From the NCBI RefSeq assembly GCF_002019695.1, contig NZ_KV917376.1:5028774-5092773 (forward strand): a stretch of DNA of 64,000 nucleotides, in the 5' to 3' direction. The position numbers and the translations under genes are program-made. Under the pieces are notes generated by a model. The model saw nothing but the letters and a program-made list of their open reading frames with translations. It ran no database searches and was not told the DNA's origin. Shown piece after piece: positions 8,078 to 18,427 of this stretch (position 1 is its first letter; the number at the start of each line of letters is the position of its first letter). The stretch is from Evansella clarkii (GTDB lineage: Bacteria > Bacillota > Bacilli > Bacillales > Salisediminibacteriaceae).

Positions 8078-8469
8078 ATGAATCGGACTCTTTCTGGAAT
8101 TCAGAGGGGACTGTTACCGATCTCAACGTATGAATCGGTCTCTTTCTGGTATTCAGACGTGGCTGTTACCTTTCTCAACGCATGAATCAGCCTCTTTCTG
8201 GAATTCAGACGTGGCTGTTACCTTTCTCAACGCATGAATCGGACTCTTTCTGGAACTCAGAGGGGACTGTTATCATTCTCAACGTATGAATCGGTCTCTT
8301 TCTGGAATTCAGACGTGGCTGTTACCGATCTCAACGCATGAATCACACTCTTTCTGGAATTCAGAGAGGACTGTTACCGATCTCAACGTATGAATCAGTC
8401 TCTTTCTGGAATTCAGAGGGGATTGTTACCGATCTCAACGTATGAATCGGACTCTTTCTGGTATTCAGG
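8078..8469. repeat. 52-bp direct repeat array, 7 full units plus a partial
   Basis: Units begin at 8078, 8130, 8182, 8234, 8286, 8338, 8390 and 8442, always exactly 52 bases apart, with no spacers. Invariant pieces are ATGAATC, CTCTTTCTGG, TTCAG (or CTCAG) and TCTCAACG. Variable positions cluster at unit bases 8-10, 28-33 and 42-44, with two main sub-types (AGAGGGGACTG and AGACGTGGCTG) interleaved. In most units CCGAT and ATCGG across a unit junction form a small hairpin. A 52-base period shifts frame each unit and stops interrupt it, so it is not coding. Confidence 0.9.
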
Positions 8470-8755
8470 TAGTACAGTTGCTAATAAAACCGGCAGTTAA
8501 TTAACCTAAACTATTTTCGACCTCCGAAGCCAAACGTCCAATCCAAAACGGCTCTTCATTCATCGTTATTCCGCGACTCTTATGCTGAAGAGAAAGTGAA
8601 CAAGTGTCACATTAAAACACTTCCTTCTTATGCTTCCCACTCCAGTAAAAACCTGCCTGGCTCTTTTTTAACTTTTCCCAGACCCAAAACAAGCAAAAAT
8701 GCTACTCACTGGAGCAACCATACCTTTGCTCGCCCCGTCGCAAAAACAATACTAA
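8470..8755. other. Intergenic segment without recognised content
   Basis: Between the repeat array and the glpD terminator I see no convincing gene. A 74-codon rightward frame (8596-8820) lacks a ribosome binding site and runs through the terminator. No clear promoter or further repeat was found. Confidence 0.5.
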
Positions 8756-8782
8756 GGACAGCTCCATTAAATAGAGCTGCCC
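8756..8782 (-). terminator. glpD terminator
   Basis: Read leftward, GGCAGCTC and GAGCTGTCC pair across a nine-base loop and are followed by a T-rich tail. It lies about 30 bases past the glpD stop. Confidence 0.75.
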
Positions 8783-8809
8783 TCTGTCTGCTTCATGAAC
8801 TGTCCTGCT

Positions 8810-10504
8810 CTATTGACTGACATTTTCTTTTAGATTGAATAAACTGCTGTCTACATCTTCTTCTGGTTTTTCAGCATATGCTATTTCTCTGTTAAGCTCA
8901 AGAAGGTGTTTTTCCTTTTCTCCATCCGTCCAGTTAAATCTTCCCGCCATATAGTCTGTCACTTCGTCTTTCCATTGTTTTACCCAGTTAATGTTGAAGA
9001 AAAGAGCGCCTGTACGTCTGTTAAAGAAATCAAGAGGTGTTGCTGCCATTTCCTCTTCAATTCCATAAACTACTGAAGCAAATACTCCGGCAGGCAGTTT
9101 ATAATTTTTCGCTTCCTCACCGGCTGTCTCAATTATTTCAAATATTCTCGAGACATTTGAACCATACAGGTTTGCCAGATGTTCTGCTTCGGATTTTTCT
9201 AGGCCAAGATCCTGTCCACGTTTTGCCTGTTCTTGAATAAACGCCTTCATGTTTTCAGAACCGCCTATATCGCCGCCAGAAAGTTTAATGTTTTCTGTGA
9301 TGCATTTTGATTGTACTCCCAGGTCATTACACACAAGGTTGACAATTTTCTCAGCCATTTTCCTGTAGCCTGTCAATTTTCCTCCAGCGATGGAAATGAG
9401 TCCTGATGATGAAGTGAACACTTCATCTTTTCTGGAAATTTCAGATGCACTTTTTCCTTCTTCGTGGATAAGCGGACGAAGGCCAGCCCAGCTTGATTCC
9501 ACATCTTCTTCTGTCAGGCGGGAAGAAGGGAACATATAATTTGCTGCCTCGATCAAATAAGTTAAATCTTCACGAGTCATTCTTGGTTTAGCTATATCGC
9601 CTTTATAAACTGTGTCGGTTGTCCCTATATAAGCTTTTCCGCCCCTTGGGATGGCAAAGATCATTCTTCCATCGTCCTTCGTGTCAAAATAGACAGCCTG
9701 TTTAAGAGGAAAACGAGACTGGTCCACAACAATATGAATACCTTTAGTAAGGTGAAGGTACTTCCCTTGTTTTGAACGGTCGGACTCACGAAGAGTATCC
9801 ACCCATGGACCGGCTGCATTGACAACTTTCTTAGCCCTTACCTCATACTCTTTTCCTTTGAGAAGGTCTTTTGCTATAATCCCAACAACCTTCCCGTCTT
9901 CGTATAGGAATCTTTCTGCTTTCGTATAATTCACCCCATCTGCCCCTCTGGATATCGCTTCCTTAATTACTTCCAGTGTCAGGCGGGCATCGTCAGTTTT
10001 ATATTCTACATAAACCCCGCTTCCCTTCAGCCCCTCTGTTTTTAACAGTGGTTCTTTTATGAGAGTCTCATTTTTGCTGAGCATTTTACGTGATTCATGG
10101 CGCTTAACTTTTGCTAAAAAATCATAAACTTTTAATCCGAGGGAGGTAGAAAACTTTCCAAAAGTCCCCCCCTTCATAATTGGCAACAGCATCCATTCAG
10201 GATTAGTCACATGAGGAGCATTTTCGTAAACGATAGCTCTTTCTTTTCCAACCTCGGCAACGATTTTAACCTCAAGCTGCTTAAGATACCGGAGGCCGCC
10301 GTGAACGAGTTTCGTAGAACGGCTGGAGGTGCCTGCAGCAAAATCCTGCATTTCCACAAGACCGGTAGATAACCCTCTTGAAACAGCATCAAGAGCTATT
10401 CCTGCTCCTGTTATCCCTCCGCCAATAATTAATATATCAAGCTCTTTGCTGCTCATTTTTTCAAGTGTAGTGTTTCTCTGAATAGCTGAAAATGGTTTTA
10501 CCAT
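8810..10504 (-). CDS. glpD: Aerobic glycerol-3-phosphate dehydrogenase
   Basis: GlpD oxidises glycerol-3-phosphate to dihydroxyacetone phosphate with FAD and passes electrons to the membrane quinone pool. The 564-residue protein has the N-terminal dinucleotide motif GGGITGAG (28-35), the SSRSTKLVHGGLRYL segment typical of GlpD, AAGPWVD, and the C-terminal GlpD cap domain. The ATG at 10504 follows AAAGGA by eight bases; a longer frame to 10555 runs into the leader terminator and is rejected. It is a separate transcription unit behind glpFK, with its own promoter and GlpP-type leader. Confidence 0.95.
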   Translation of the reverse strand: MVKPFSAIQRNTTLEKMSSKELDILIIGGGITGAGIALDAVSRGLSTGLVEMQDFAAGTSSRSTKLVHGGLRYLKQLEVKIVAEVGKERAIVYENAPHVTNPEWMLLPIMKGGTFGKFSTSLGLKVYDFLAKVKRHESRKMLSKNETLIKEPLLKTEGLKGSGVYVEYKTDDARLTLEVIKEAISRGADGVNYTKAERFLYEDGKVVGIIAKDLLKGKEYEVRAKKVVNAAGPWVDTLRESDRSKQGKYLHLTKGIHIVVDQSRFPLKQAVYFDTKDDGRMIFAIPRGGKAYIGTTDTVYKGDIAKPRMTREDLTYLIEAANYMFPSSRLTEEDVESSWAGLRPLIHEEGKSASEISRKDEVFTSSSGLISIAGGKLTGYRKMAEKIVNLVCNDLGVQSKCITENIKLSGGDIGGSENMKAFIQEQAKRGQDLGLEKSEAEHLANLYGSNVSRIFEIIETAGEEAKNYKLPAGVFASVVYGIEEEMAATPLDFFNRRTGALFFNINWVKQWKDEVTDYMAGRFNWTDGEKEKHLLELNREIAYAEKPEEDVDSSLFNLKENVSQ

Positions 10505-10547
10505 TATTCTCATCCTTTCCGATCTCATATAGAAGGCCAAAAGAAAA

Positions 10548-10610
10548 GAGACCACAACATCCCCGGCAGTATGGTTATTAACCTGATACCCGCCAGAGTG
10601 TTGTGGTCTC
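10548..10610 (-). promoter_or_regulatory. glpD leader terminator/antiterminator (GlpP target)
   Basis: In the leader transcript a perfect 12-base arm pair, GAGACCACAACA and TGTTGTGGTCTC, closes a loop of about 39 bases and is followed by TTTTCTTTT. In Bacillus, GlpP bound to glycerol-3-phosphate lets polymerase read through such a leader terminator. The glpF leader shares GAGACCA and CAAGTTAATAA with this one, supporting a common RNA target. Confidence 0.8.
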
Positions 10611-10647
10611 TCCTTTTCTCCAGACCGTTCTTTATTAACTTGATTTA

Positions 10648-10677
10648 ATTATAACATAGATCATACTTCTGTGTCAG
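10648..10677 (-). promoter_or_regulatory. glpD promoter (sigma-A)
   Basis: Leftward -35 CTGACA (10672-10677), 18-base spacer, -10 TATAAT (10648-10653). CAAGTTAATAA follows immediately (10632-10642) and is repeated in the glpF leader. Confidence 0.7.
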
Positions 10678-10734
10678 CATTTTGACTGTATCGAAAGCTT
10701 TTCCCCTGGAAAAAGAAACACTTTATATACCGGA

Positions 10735-13091
<2,357 letters not shown>

Positions 13092-13131
13092 ATTATGACA
13101 TCCCTTCCTTGATGAAGACTGACAACAAAAA

Positions 13132-13196
13132 AAGACCAGCAGAAAATCCTTACCTGGTTCTATTGCAAAAGCCAGATAAGTATCCCCGATGGTCTC
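13132..13196 (-). promoter_or_regulatory. glpFK leader terminator/antiterminator (GlpP target)
   Basis: GAGACCA (13190-13196 read leftward) pairs with TGGTCT (13133-13138), followed by seven Ts. Internal pairing involves TACTTATCTGGC and CCAGGTAAGGA. GAGACCA is also the outer stem of the glpD leader terminator. This is the expected site for GlpP read-through control. Confidence 0.75.
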
Positions 13197-13229
13197 CTGA
13201 TCTCAATCGAAATTATTAACTTGTTTTCT

Positions 13230-13258
13230 ATTAAATCATACGCTGTAAGCGGTGTCAA
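13230..13258 (-). promoter_or_regulatory. glpFK promoter (sigma-A)
   Basis: Leftward -35 TTGACA (13253-13258), 17-base spacer, -10 TTTAAT (13230-13235). CAAGTTAATAA follows at 13213-13223, as in the glpD leader. Confidence 0.75.
13244..13257. promoter_or_regulatory. CcpA operator (cre) on the glpFK promoter
   Basis: TGTAAGCGGTGTCA matches the cre consensus TGWAANCGNTNWCA at every position. It overlaps the -35 hexamer and spacer, so bound CcpA would block polymerase. This is expected for glycerol genes repressed by glucose. Confidence 0.8.
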
Positions 13259-13293
13259 TATTTTCCCATAAGAGTGATACCTTGGAACTTATT

Positions 13294-13845
13294 TTACTTT
13301 AAATCCCACAATTCCGATTTTGACGTGGTTACCGCAGCAGCCCCTGCATTAATAGCAGCTATCGCTTCTTCTTTCGTCCGGATAAGCCCTCCGGCAATAA
13401 CCGGCTTGTTGGAGTTTTCATGAATCTCCTGAATAATATGAGGGATAACCCCAGGTAAGACTTCAATGCAATCAGGCTGAATTGCTTCCATCATATTATA
13501 ACTTGATTCCAGAGCAATGGAATCAAGGAGAAAAACCCTCTGAACAGTGATCAGTTTATTTTTTTTAGCTGTAAGAAGGACGCTTTTCCTTGTGGACACC
13601 AGTCCGTCAGGTCTTATATATCTGCATAAAAACTGAGCTCCGTATTCATCACTTTTAAGTCCCTGGACTAAATCTGCATGAAGGAGGACTTTTTTATTAT
13701 TTTCGTGAAGCATTTTTATAATGCTTTTTAGCTGGCCTATATGGGAATTAAGCAGTACGACAAACTCATGGTCATACTTTATTACCTTGTCTAAATCCTT
13801 TAAGTCTCTTACAGCTGGCAGTATATTTGAGTTATTAAACAACAA
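13294..13845 (-). CDS. glpP: Glycerol-3-phosphate-responsive antiterminator
   Basis: GlpP is an RNA-binding protein with a TIM-barrel-like fold that, with glycerol-3-phosphate bound, prevents termination in the glp leaders and stabilises glpD mRNA. The 183 residues include EVLPGVIPHI, KPVIAGGLIRTKEEAIAAINAG (phosphate-binding end of the barrel) and AVTTSKSELW, all characteristic. Translation probably starts at TTG 13845, seven bases after AGGAGGGG. It lies just upstream of the two leaders it should act on, as I recall for B. subtilis. Confidence 0.93.
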   Translation of the reverse strand: MLFNNSNILPAVRDLKDLDKVIKYDHEFVVLLNSHIGQLKSIIKMLHENNKKVLLHADLVQGLKSDEYGAQFLCRYIRPDGLVSTRKSVLLTAKKNKLITVQRVFLLDSIALESSYNMMEAIQPDCIEVLPGVIPHIIQEIHENSNKPVIAGGLIRTKEEAIAAINAGAAAVTTSKSELWDLK

Positions 13846-13969
13846 CCTCAGTCCCCTCCTGACTTTCTGTTGACAGCTCTGCCGCCTTTAACTTCCTCTC
13901 TTCTCCTGCAGATCATGGCAGCTCAAAACAGCTGCTGATTTTTATTTACATCCTGTTTAGCTCTTTTGA

Positions 13970-14404
13970 CTACAGAACGCTGATTTTCAGCGGAAAGGTT
14001 CGATGCTCCTTGTTCAGGTATATGAACGCCTCACCAGTCCAGTCCCCGTGAGAAGAAAAAATAGCCCTCGATTCATAAAGACCATCTTCCACATGATAAA
14101 AATCCAGGCTCAATTCTTTGTCCTGGTATCTGAGGCTGGCATTAACCTCTGCGTTATCTATCCAGTTACCCCGGCTGTCTAAAATGATAATATGAAGCAC
14201 AGCTGGCACTTCATTTAAAACAGGGTATTGTTTCGGTGCAAAATGAAAAGAGATATCATCCGTGCCAGGAATTTCTGGCTGGGTGTCATGCCTCTCAGCA
14301 GTTAAATTAATTAGCAAATAGCCTGTAAATAATATTTTAAAGAACATTCCCAGCATTAGTAAATGGAAAACCTTTTCTTTACTGACTACCTTTTTCTCAG
14401 TCAA
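13970..14404 (-). CDS. Membrane-anchored FixH/YtkA-like protein
   Basis: 144 residues from TTG 14404 (AAGGGGTGG about six bases upstream); a longer frame reaching 14554 crosses the terminator of the previous gene and is rejected. A single N-terminal hydrophobic helix (about 14-32) is followed by an extracytoplasmic beta-sandwich. LHIIILDSRGNWIDNAEVNA, YHVEDGLYES and SHGDWTGEA correspond to the D..G..v.gA.V, e.G.Y and G.W blocks of YtkA-like/FixH domains. These domains often accompany copper or redox proteins, but no such partner is adjacent, so the role is unknown. Confidence 0.6.
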   Translation of the reverse strand: MTEKKVVSKEKVFHLLMLGMFFKILFTGYLLINLTAERHDTQPEIPGTDDISFHFAPKQYPVLNEVPAVLHIIILDSRGNWIDNAEVNASLRYQDKELSLDFYHVEDGLYESRAIFSSHGDWTGEAFIYLNKEHRTFPLKISVL

Positions 14405-14472
14405 TATTATCCACCCCTTCATTAACAGGGTAGACATTATGATTTTGCCATAAACAGAAATTAAAAAAAATT

Positions 14473-14493
14473 GTGCGGGGTCTGGCCCCGCAC
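14473..14493 (-). terminator. Terminator of yhcX; copy 1 of the GTGCGGGG palindrome
   Basis: Arms GTGCGGGG and CCCCGCAC with a five-base loop; leftward it runs into eight Ts. The same palindrome recurs at 32445-32465 and 33383-33403, each time after a leftward gene. Confidence 0.9.
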
Positions 14494-14495
14494 TT

Positions 14496-16031
14496 TTAGC
14501 AGTCGTAGTTGATTTTATAAAGATCTTTTCTCCTGTCCCTCCACTGGGTAACATTCCCGTTTTTACGATGCCTTCGGAGAATTTCCAGGTCTACATCCCC
14601 GATTACTACCGTCTCGATATTAGGAGCGCATTCTCCTTCGATTCCGTCCCTTGGAAAAGTGAAATCTGAAGGGGTAAAAATCCCCGACTGTGCATACTGG
14701 ATGTCCATGTTTTCTACATGAGTAAGGTTCCCAACCGTCCCTGTAATCATTGTATAAACCTGATTTTCCACTGCGCGGGCCTGGGAACAGTATCTGACAC
14801 GCAAATATCCCTGACGGTCATCCGTACAGAACGGGGTAAAAATAATGTTAGCCCCTTTTTCCGTTGCGATTCTCCCAAGCTCCGGGAACTCAATGTCGTA
14901 ACATATCTGGATGGCGATCTTTCCGCAGTCAGTATCAAATACTTCTACTTTATCGCCCCCGTGGATCCCCCAGAACTTTCTTTCATTAGGGGTGATATGA
15001 ATTTTATACTGTTTTTCTATCGTACCGTCTCTGCGGAATAAATAAGCGATATTAAATATCTTTCCTTCTTCTTCCACAAAGTGAGACCCGCCGATAATAT
15101 TAACATTGTATTTAATTGCCAGCTCCGTGAAGAGATTAATATAATCCTCTGTAAATTCAGTCAGCTTTCTGATCGCCTGGCTCGGGCTCTTCTCCTCAAT
15201 AAAGGATAATAGCTGGGTAGTGAAAATTTCCGGAAACACTACAAAATCAGACTGGTAGCTCGCCCCTACGTCTGCGTAATATTCACATTGCTGAGCAAAT
15301 TCCTCAAAGGAATCAATCTTCTTCATCATATACTGTATGGCACAGATACGAACCGGAAAGGAAGTTTTAAAGACACGCTTCGACCTTGGCTGGAAATCAA
15401 CATTATTCCATTCCATCAATGTGGCATACTTCATAGATGCTTTATCATCATCCAGATAATTTTTATTAACCCGCTTCAGGGTAAAGCCATTCATGATCTG
15501 AAAGGTAAGAACCGGGTCGAATATATTATGGAGAGTAACTTCCTCAACATATTCTCTCGGTGTGAGCTTATCGGCATGCTTATTATAATTAGGTATCCTT
15601 CCACCGATTATAATGCTTTTAAGGTTAAGTCTGCGGGCAAGATCTTTTCTTGCTTCATACAGGCGTCGCCCGATTTTCATTCTCCTGTATTCAGGGTGTA
15701 CTGCTACCTCAATACCATACAGATTATATCCTTCAGGATCATGGTTTGTTATATATCCTTCATCTGTTATCTCATCCCACGTATGCTGGTCGTCATACTC
15801 TTCAAAGTTAATAATCAGGCTGGAGCACGAACCGATAATTTCACCCTCTACTTCTACACAAAACTGCCCCTCCGGAAAAACTTCAATATGGCTCATCAGC
15901 TGGCTTCTTTTCCAGGGATCCATCTTAGGAAAACTTAATTTAGACAATTCAATAATTTTATCTATATCATCTTCACGTATATTACGAATGATGACCTTTT
16001 TTTCAAACTTTGACATATCTAAAGGAGACAA
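14496..16031 (-). CDS. yhcX: GNAT acetyltransferase fused to a nitrilase-type amidohydrolase
   Basis: 511 residues in two parts. Residues about 10-215 form a GNAT domain with VHPEYRRMKIGRRLYEA (acetyl-CoA loop). Residues about 226-480 form a carbon-nitrogen hydrolase with the triad E268 (VVFPEIF), K343 (QYKIHITPNE) and C377 (AIQICYDIEFPE). This fusion is YhcX of Bacillus; the substrate, an amide to be hydrolysed or an amine to be acylated, is not known to me. A TTG at 16031 with GGGTGA six bases upstream is the best start; the ATG 15 bases later has no site. It sits just upstream of the glp genes, as in B. subtilis. Confidence 0.85.
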   Translation of the reverse strand: MSPLDMSKFEKKVIIRNIREDDIDKIIELSKLSFPKMDPWKRSQLMSHIEVFPEGQFCVEVEGEIIGSCSSLIINFEEYDDQHTWDEITDEGYITNHDPEGYNLYGIEVAVHPEYRRMKIGRRLYEARKDLARRLNLKSIIIGGRIPNYNKHADKLTPREYVEEVTLHNIFDPVLTFQIMNGFTLKRVNKNYLDDDKASMKYATLMEWNNVDFQPRSKRVFKTSFPVRICAIQYMMKKIDSFEEFAQQCEYYADVGASYQSDFVVFPEIFTTQLLSFIEEKSPSQAIRKLTEFTEDYINLFTELAIKYNVNIIGGSHFVEEEGKIFNIAYLFRRDGTIEKQYKIHITPNERKFWGIHGGDKVEVFDTDCGKIAIQICYDIEFPELGRIATEKGANIIFTPFCTDDRQGYLRVRYCSQARAVENQVYTMITGTVGNLTHVENMDIQYAQSGIFTPSDFTFPRDGIEGECAPNIETVVIGDVDLEILRRHRKNGNVTQWRDRRKDLYKINYDC

Positions 16032-16178
16032 TACGGATCACCCTTTCACTCGTTCATATCTCGTTATTTTCGTACAAGTTTTAATTTAATATGCCGGAGA
16101 CGGAAATGCAACATGAATTACTTATGGTCCAGGGAATTCCCCTTTATCTAGTTTAAATTCATAATGTTTCCTCTTTAT

Positions 16179-16318
16179 CTGGACAAATCTTAGAGTTTTT
16201 ACATTGATTTGTCCAGCAACTTCTTTTTTCTGGACAAATGTTATTCCGCCCAGACAAATTAGTCCAGCCAACCTTTGTGGCGGGGCAAATCATTCTCGAT
16301 CGTCTGAGATTTGTCCAG
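16179..16318 (-). repeat. 51-bp tandem repeat, three degenerate units with inverted half-sites
   Basis: Read leftward, CTGGAC(A/T)AAT recurs at 16318, 16267 and 16216, 51 bases apart. Each unit also holds an opposed ATTTG(T/C)CC half-site, so it can fold back on itself. The period is 17 codons and one frame stays open, giving three WTN...ICP... repeats of 17 residues. That frame has no ribosome binding site and its start lies in the nup terminator, so I treat it as non-coding. Confidence 0.75.
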
Positions 16319-16354
16319 ATAGCAGCGGTAAAGAACAAGTTAATAATATAGTAA

Positions 16355-16380
16355 AGCACTCCCGCTGCTGCAGGAGTGCT
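16355..16380 (-). terminator. nupNOPQ operon terminator
   Basis: AGCACTCC and GGAGTGCT form the stem, 14 bases downstream of the nupQ stop, leading into a TTACTATATT tail. Confidence 0.7.
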
Positions 16381-16393
16381 CATGAAATTTTAT

Positions 16394-17356
16394 TTACCGG
16401 CTGCCTTTTTCGTACGGTTTACCGATTGCTTTTGGTCCTTCCGCTTTTCCAACAAAGCCTGCAAGCGCCAGGATTGTAAGAACATAAGGAAGTATTAACA
16501 TATATACCTGAGGTATTTGTGCTAATGCCGGAATCTGCTGGGCGGATATACTTAATGCCTGTGCCAGACCAAAGAACAACGCAGCTCCCATAACACCGAA
16601 TGGATGCCATTTACCAAAGATCAACGCAGCGAGTGCCATGAACCCTTGTCCGACAATTGTGTTTCCGGCAAAGTTTCCGGCAGTAGTAATTGCGAAGACA
16701 GCTCCCCCAATACCACCGAAAGCTCCACTCAGCATTACAGCGATATACCGCATTCTGTTTACTTTAATTCCCATTGTATCAGCCGCCATAGGGTGTTCAC
16801 CAACAGAACGGAGGCGAAGGCCGAACGGCGTTTTAAATACTACATACCAGACAATAACCGCAAGAATAAAAGCGATGTATGTTGTCACGTATATTCTGCT
16901 GAAAAACATAGGTCCCAGGACAGGTATGTCACTTAAGAAAGGAACGTTTATTCTGAATATACGGGCAGAGATGTAGTCTGTCTGGCCCCGCTCGAAAATC
17001 TCCCTTACGAGGAATACAGATAACCCGACTGCTAAAAAGTTCAAAGCAACACCACTTACAATCTGGTCAGCACGTAATGTTATTGATGCAACAGCATGGA
17101 ATAAAGAGAACACAGCACCTACTACCATAGCAACAAGTAAAGCCAGCCATGGAGAGGCAGCCCCCATTCCAAGCGTCTCAAACCATAACGTAGCAAGGAT
17201 CCCGCTGAACGCTCCTATTACCATTAAACCTTCCAGGCCAATGTTTACTATTCCGGCCCGTTCACTGAAAAGACCTCCTAAAGCAGTAAACAGAAGGGGA
17301 GTAGCTGCAATCAATGCGGCTGGAACAATGGTATATAAAATCGATAATATGTCCAT
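16394..17356 (-). CDS. nupQ: Nucleoside ABC transporter permease
   Basis: 320 residues with about nine membrane helices, of the BPD_transp_2 permease type. Family landmarks are FTALGGLFSERAGIVNIGLEGLM (15-37), VGEHPMAADTMGIKVNRMRY before the coupling loop and VGQGFMALAALIFGKWHPFG. It should pair with NupP to form the channel for guanosine and related nucleosides taken in by this importer class. The ATG immediately follows the nupP stop, with GAGGGG inside the end of nupP as ribosome binding site. It is the last gene of the operon, before a terminator. Confidence 0.88.
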   Translation of the reverse strand: MDILSILYTIVPAALIAATPLLFTALGGLFSERAGIVNIGLEGLMVIGAFSGILATLWFETLGMGAASPWLALLVAMVVGAVFSLFHAVASITLRADQIVSGVALNFLAVGLSVFLVREIFERGQTDYISARIFRINVPFLSDIPVLGPMFFSRIYVTTYIAFILAVIVWYVVFKTPFGLRLRSVGEHPMAADTMGIKVNRMRYIAVMLSGAFGGIGGAVFAITTAGNFAGNTIVGQGFMALAALIFGKWHPFGVMGAALFFGLAQALSISAQQIPALAQIPQVYMLILPYVLTILALAGFVGKAEGPKAIGKPYEKGSR

Positions 17357-18427
17357 TTATTTCCCCTCCTTATTGTTCTGCAGTCTCGTCATTATCCAGC
17401 GGATCAAATAACTTGAAGCTACAAAGAAGATAATTAAGGCGATAATAATCTCAACCAGTTCCGGAGCTACTCCGGCTGCCGCCTGCATGTTACTGGCACC
17501 CTCTTTTAACCCGCCAAACAGGAAGGCAGAGAGTATAATCCCGATAGAAGTGCTTGCACCGAGCAGTGCAACGGCTATTCCATCGAAACCAAGATTAGTA
17601 AAGGACGGAAGGATGTTTGCATACTGGTAAGTGCCAAGACCGACCATAGCCCCGCCGATTCCTGCGAAAGCTCCTGATATAACCATCGATAAAACAATAT
17701 TAGTATTAACATTCATTCCGGCATAGGAAGATGCATGCTTATTATATCCTACTGCCCGAAGTTCAAATCCCTTAGAGGTTTTCCAGAGATAGAACCACAT
17801 GAAAATTGCTGCTGCAATAGCGATAAAAAATCCCCAATGCAGCCTTGAAAAATCCGTTAATGAAGATAAAAAATCAGACTCAAGAGAAGCACTGCTGTTA
17901 ATAAAATCAGTCCGCTGCCCTGAAGCAAGAAGATAGGTACGGATGATGCTGTTGCTTACATGCAGTGCAACATAGTTCATCATTATAGTTACAATTACTT
18001 CGTGCACCTGGAACCTTGCTTTCAAAATACCTGGAACAAAGCCCCAGAGTCCTCCGGCAATTGCACCTGCCAGGATTGCGAGAGGGAGGTGAACAATCAT
18101 AGGAGCGTCCATGGCCACCCCCACATAAACTGCAGCAAGCCAGCCTACAATCAGCTGTCCCTCTACCCCTATATTTAATAGTCCGGTCCGAAAAGCGAAA
18201 GCTACTGCAAGACCGGAAAAGATGAGAGGAGTCATTCTCTGCAATGTCTCACCAAAATAATACCTGTCACCAATAACTCCCTGAATCAGAGCTGTGTAAC
18301 CTGTAATTGGATTATTACCGCTTAGCAGCATGATGACAGCACCTGCCAGAAAGCCAAATGCAATAGCAATCAAAGGGATTGCCAGACCAGTGAGAACCTG
18401 TTTTGTCTTTTTCTGATTATCACTCAT
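17357..18427 (-). CDS. nupP: Nucleoside ABC transporter permease
   Basis: 356 residues with eight to ten membrane helices. The LIFSGLAVAFAFRTGLLNIGVEGQL block and RAVGYNKHASSYAGMNVN coupling segment identify the larger permease of BMP-type nucleoside importers. I use the ATG at 18427 because AGGTGA precedes it at a proper distance; the GTG at 18436 lies in that site. The start overlaps the end of nupO, indicating coupled translation. Its partner NupQ follows with no gap. Confidence 0.88.
   Translation of the reverse strand: MSDNQKKTKQVLTGLAIPLIAIAFGFLAGAVIMLLSGNNPITGYTALIQGVIGDRYYFGETLQRMTPLIFSGLAVAFAFRTGLLNIGVEGQLIVGWLAAVYVGVAMDAPMIVHLPLAILAGAIAGGLWGFVPGILKARFQVHEVIVTIMMNYVALHVSNSIIRTYLLASGQRTDFINSSASLESDFLSSLTDFSRLHWGFFIAIAAAIFMWFYLWKTSKGFELRAVGYNKHASSYAGMNVNTNIVLSMVISGAFAGIGGAMVGLGTYQYANILPSFTNLGFDGIAVALLGASTSIGIILSAFLFGGLKEGASNMQAAAGVAPELVEIIIALIIFFVASSYLIRWIMTRLQNNKEGK

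Noticed and set aside
8078-8469. CRISPR array
   Set aside because: Units are directly contiguous, 52 bp long and share substitutions; there are no unique spacers of constant length and no cas genes.
8596-8820. 74-residue rightward protein before glpD
   Set aside because: No ribosome binding site and it passes through the glpD terminator into the glpD coding region.
16159-16383. 74-residue leftward protein with WTN/ICP repeats
   Set aside because: Its start lies in the nup operon terminator, it has no ribosome binding site, and the repeated peptide follows from the palindromic 51-bp DNA repeat.
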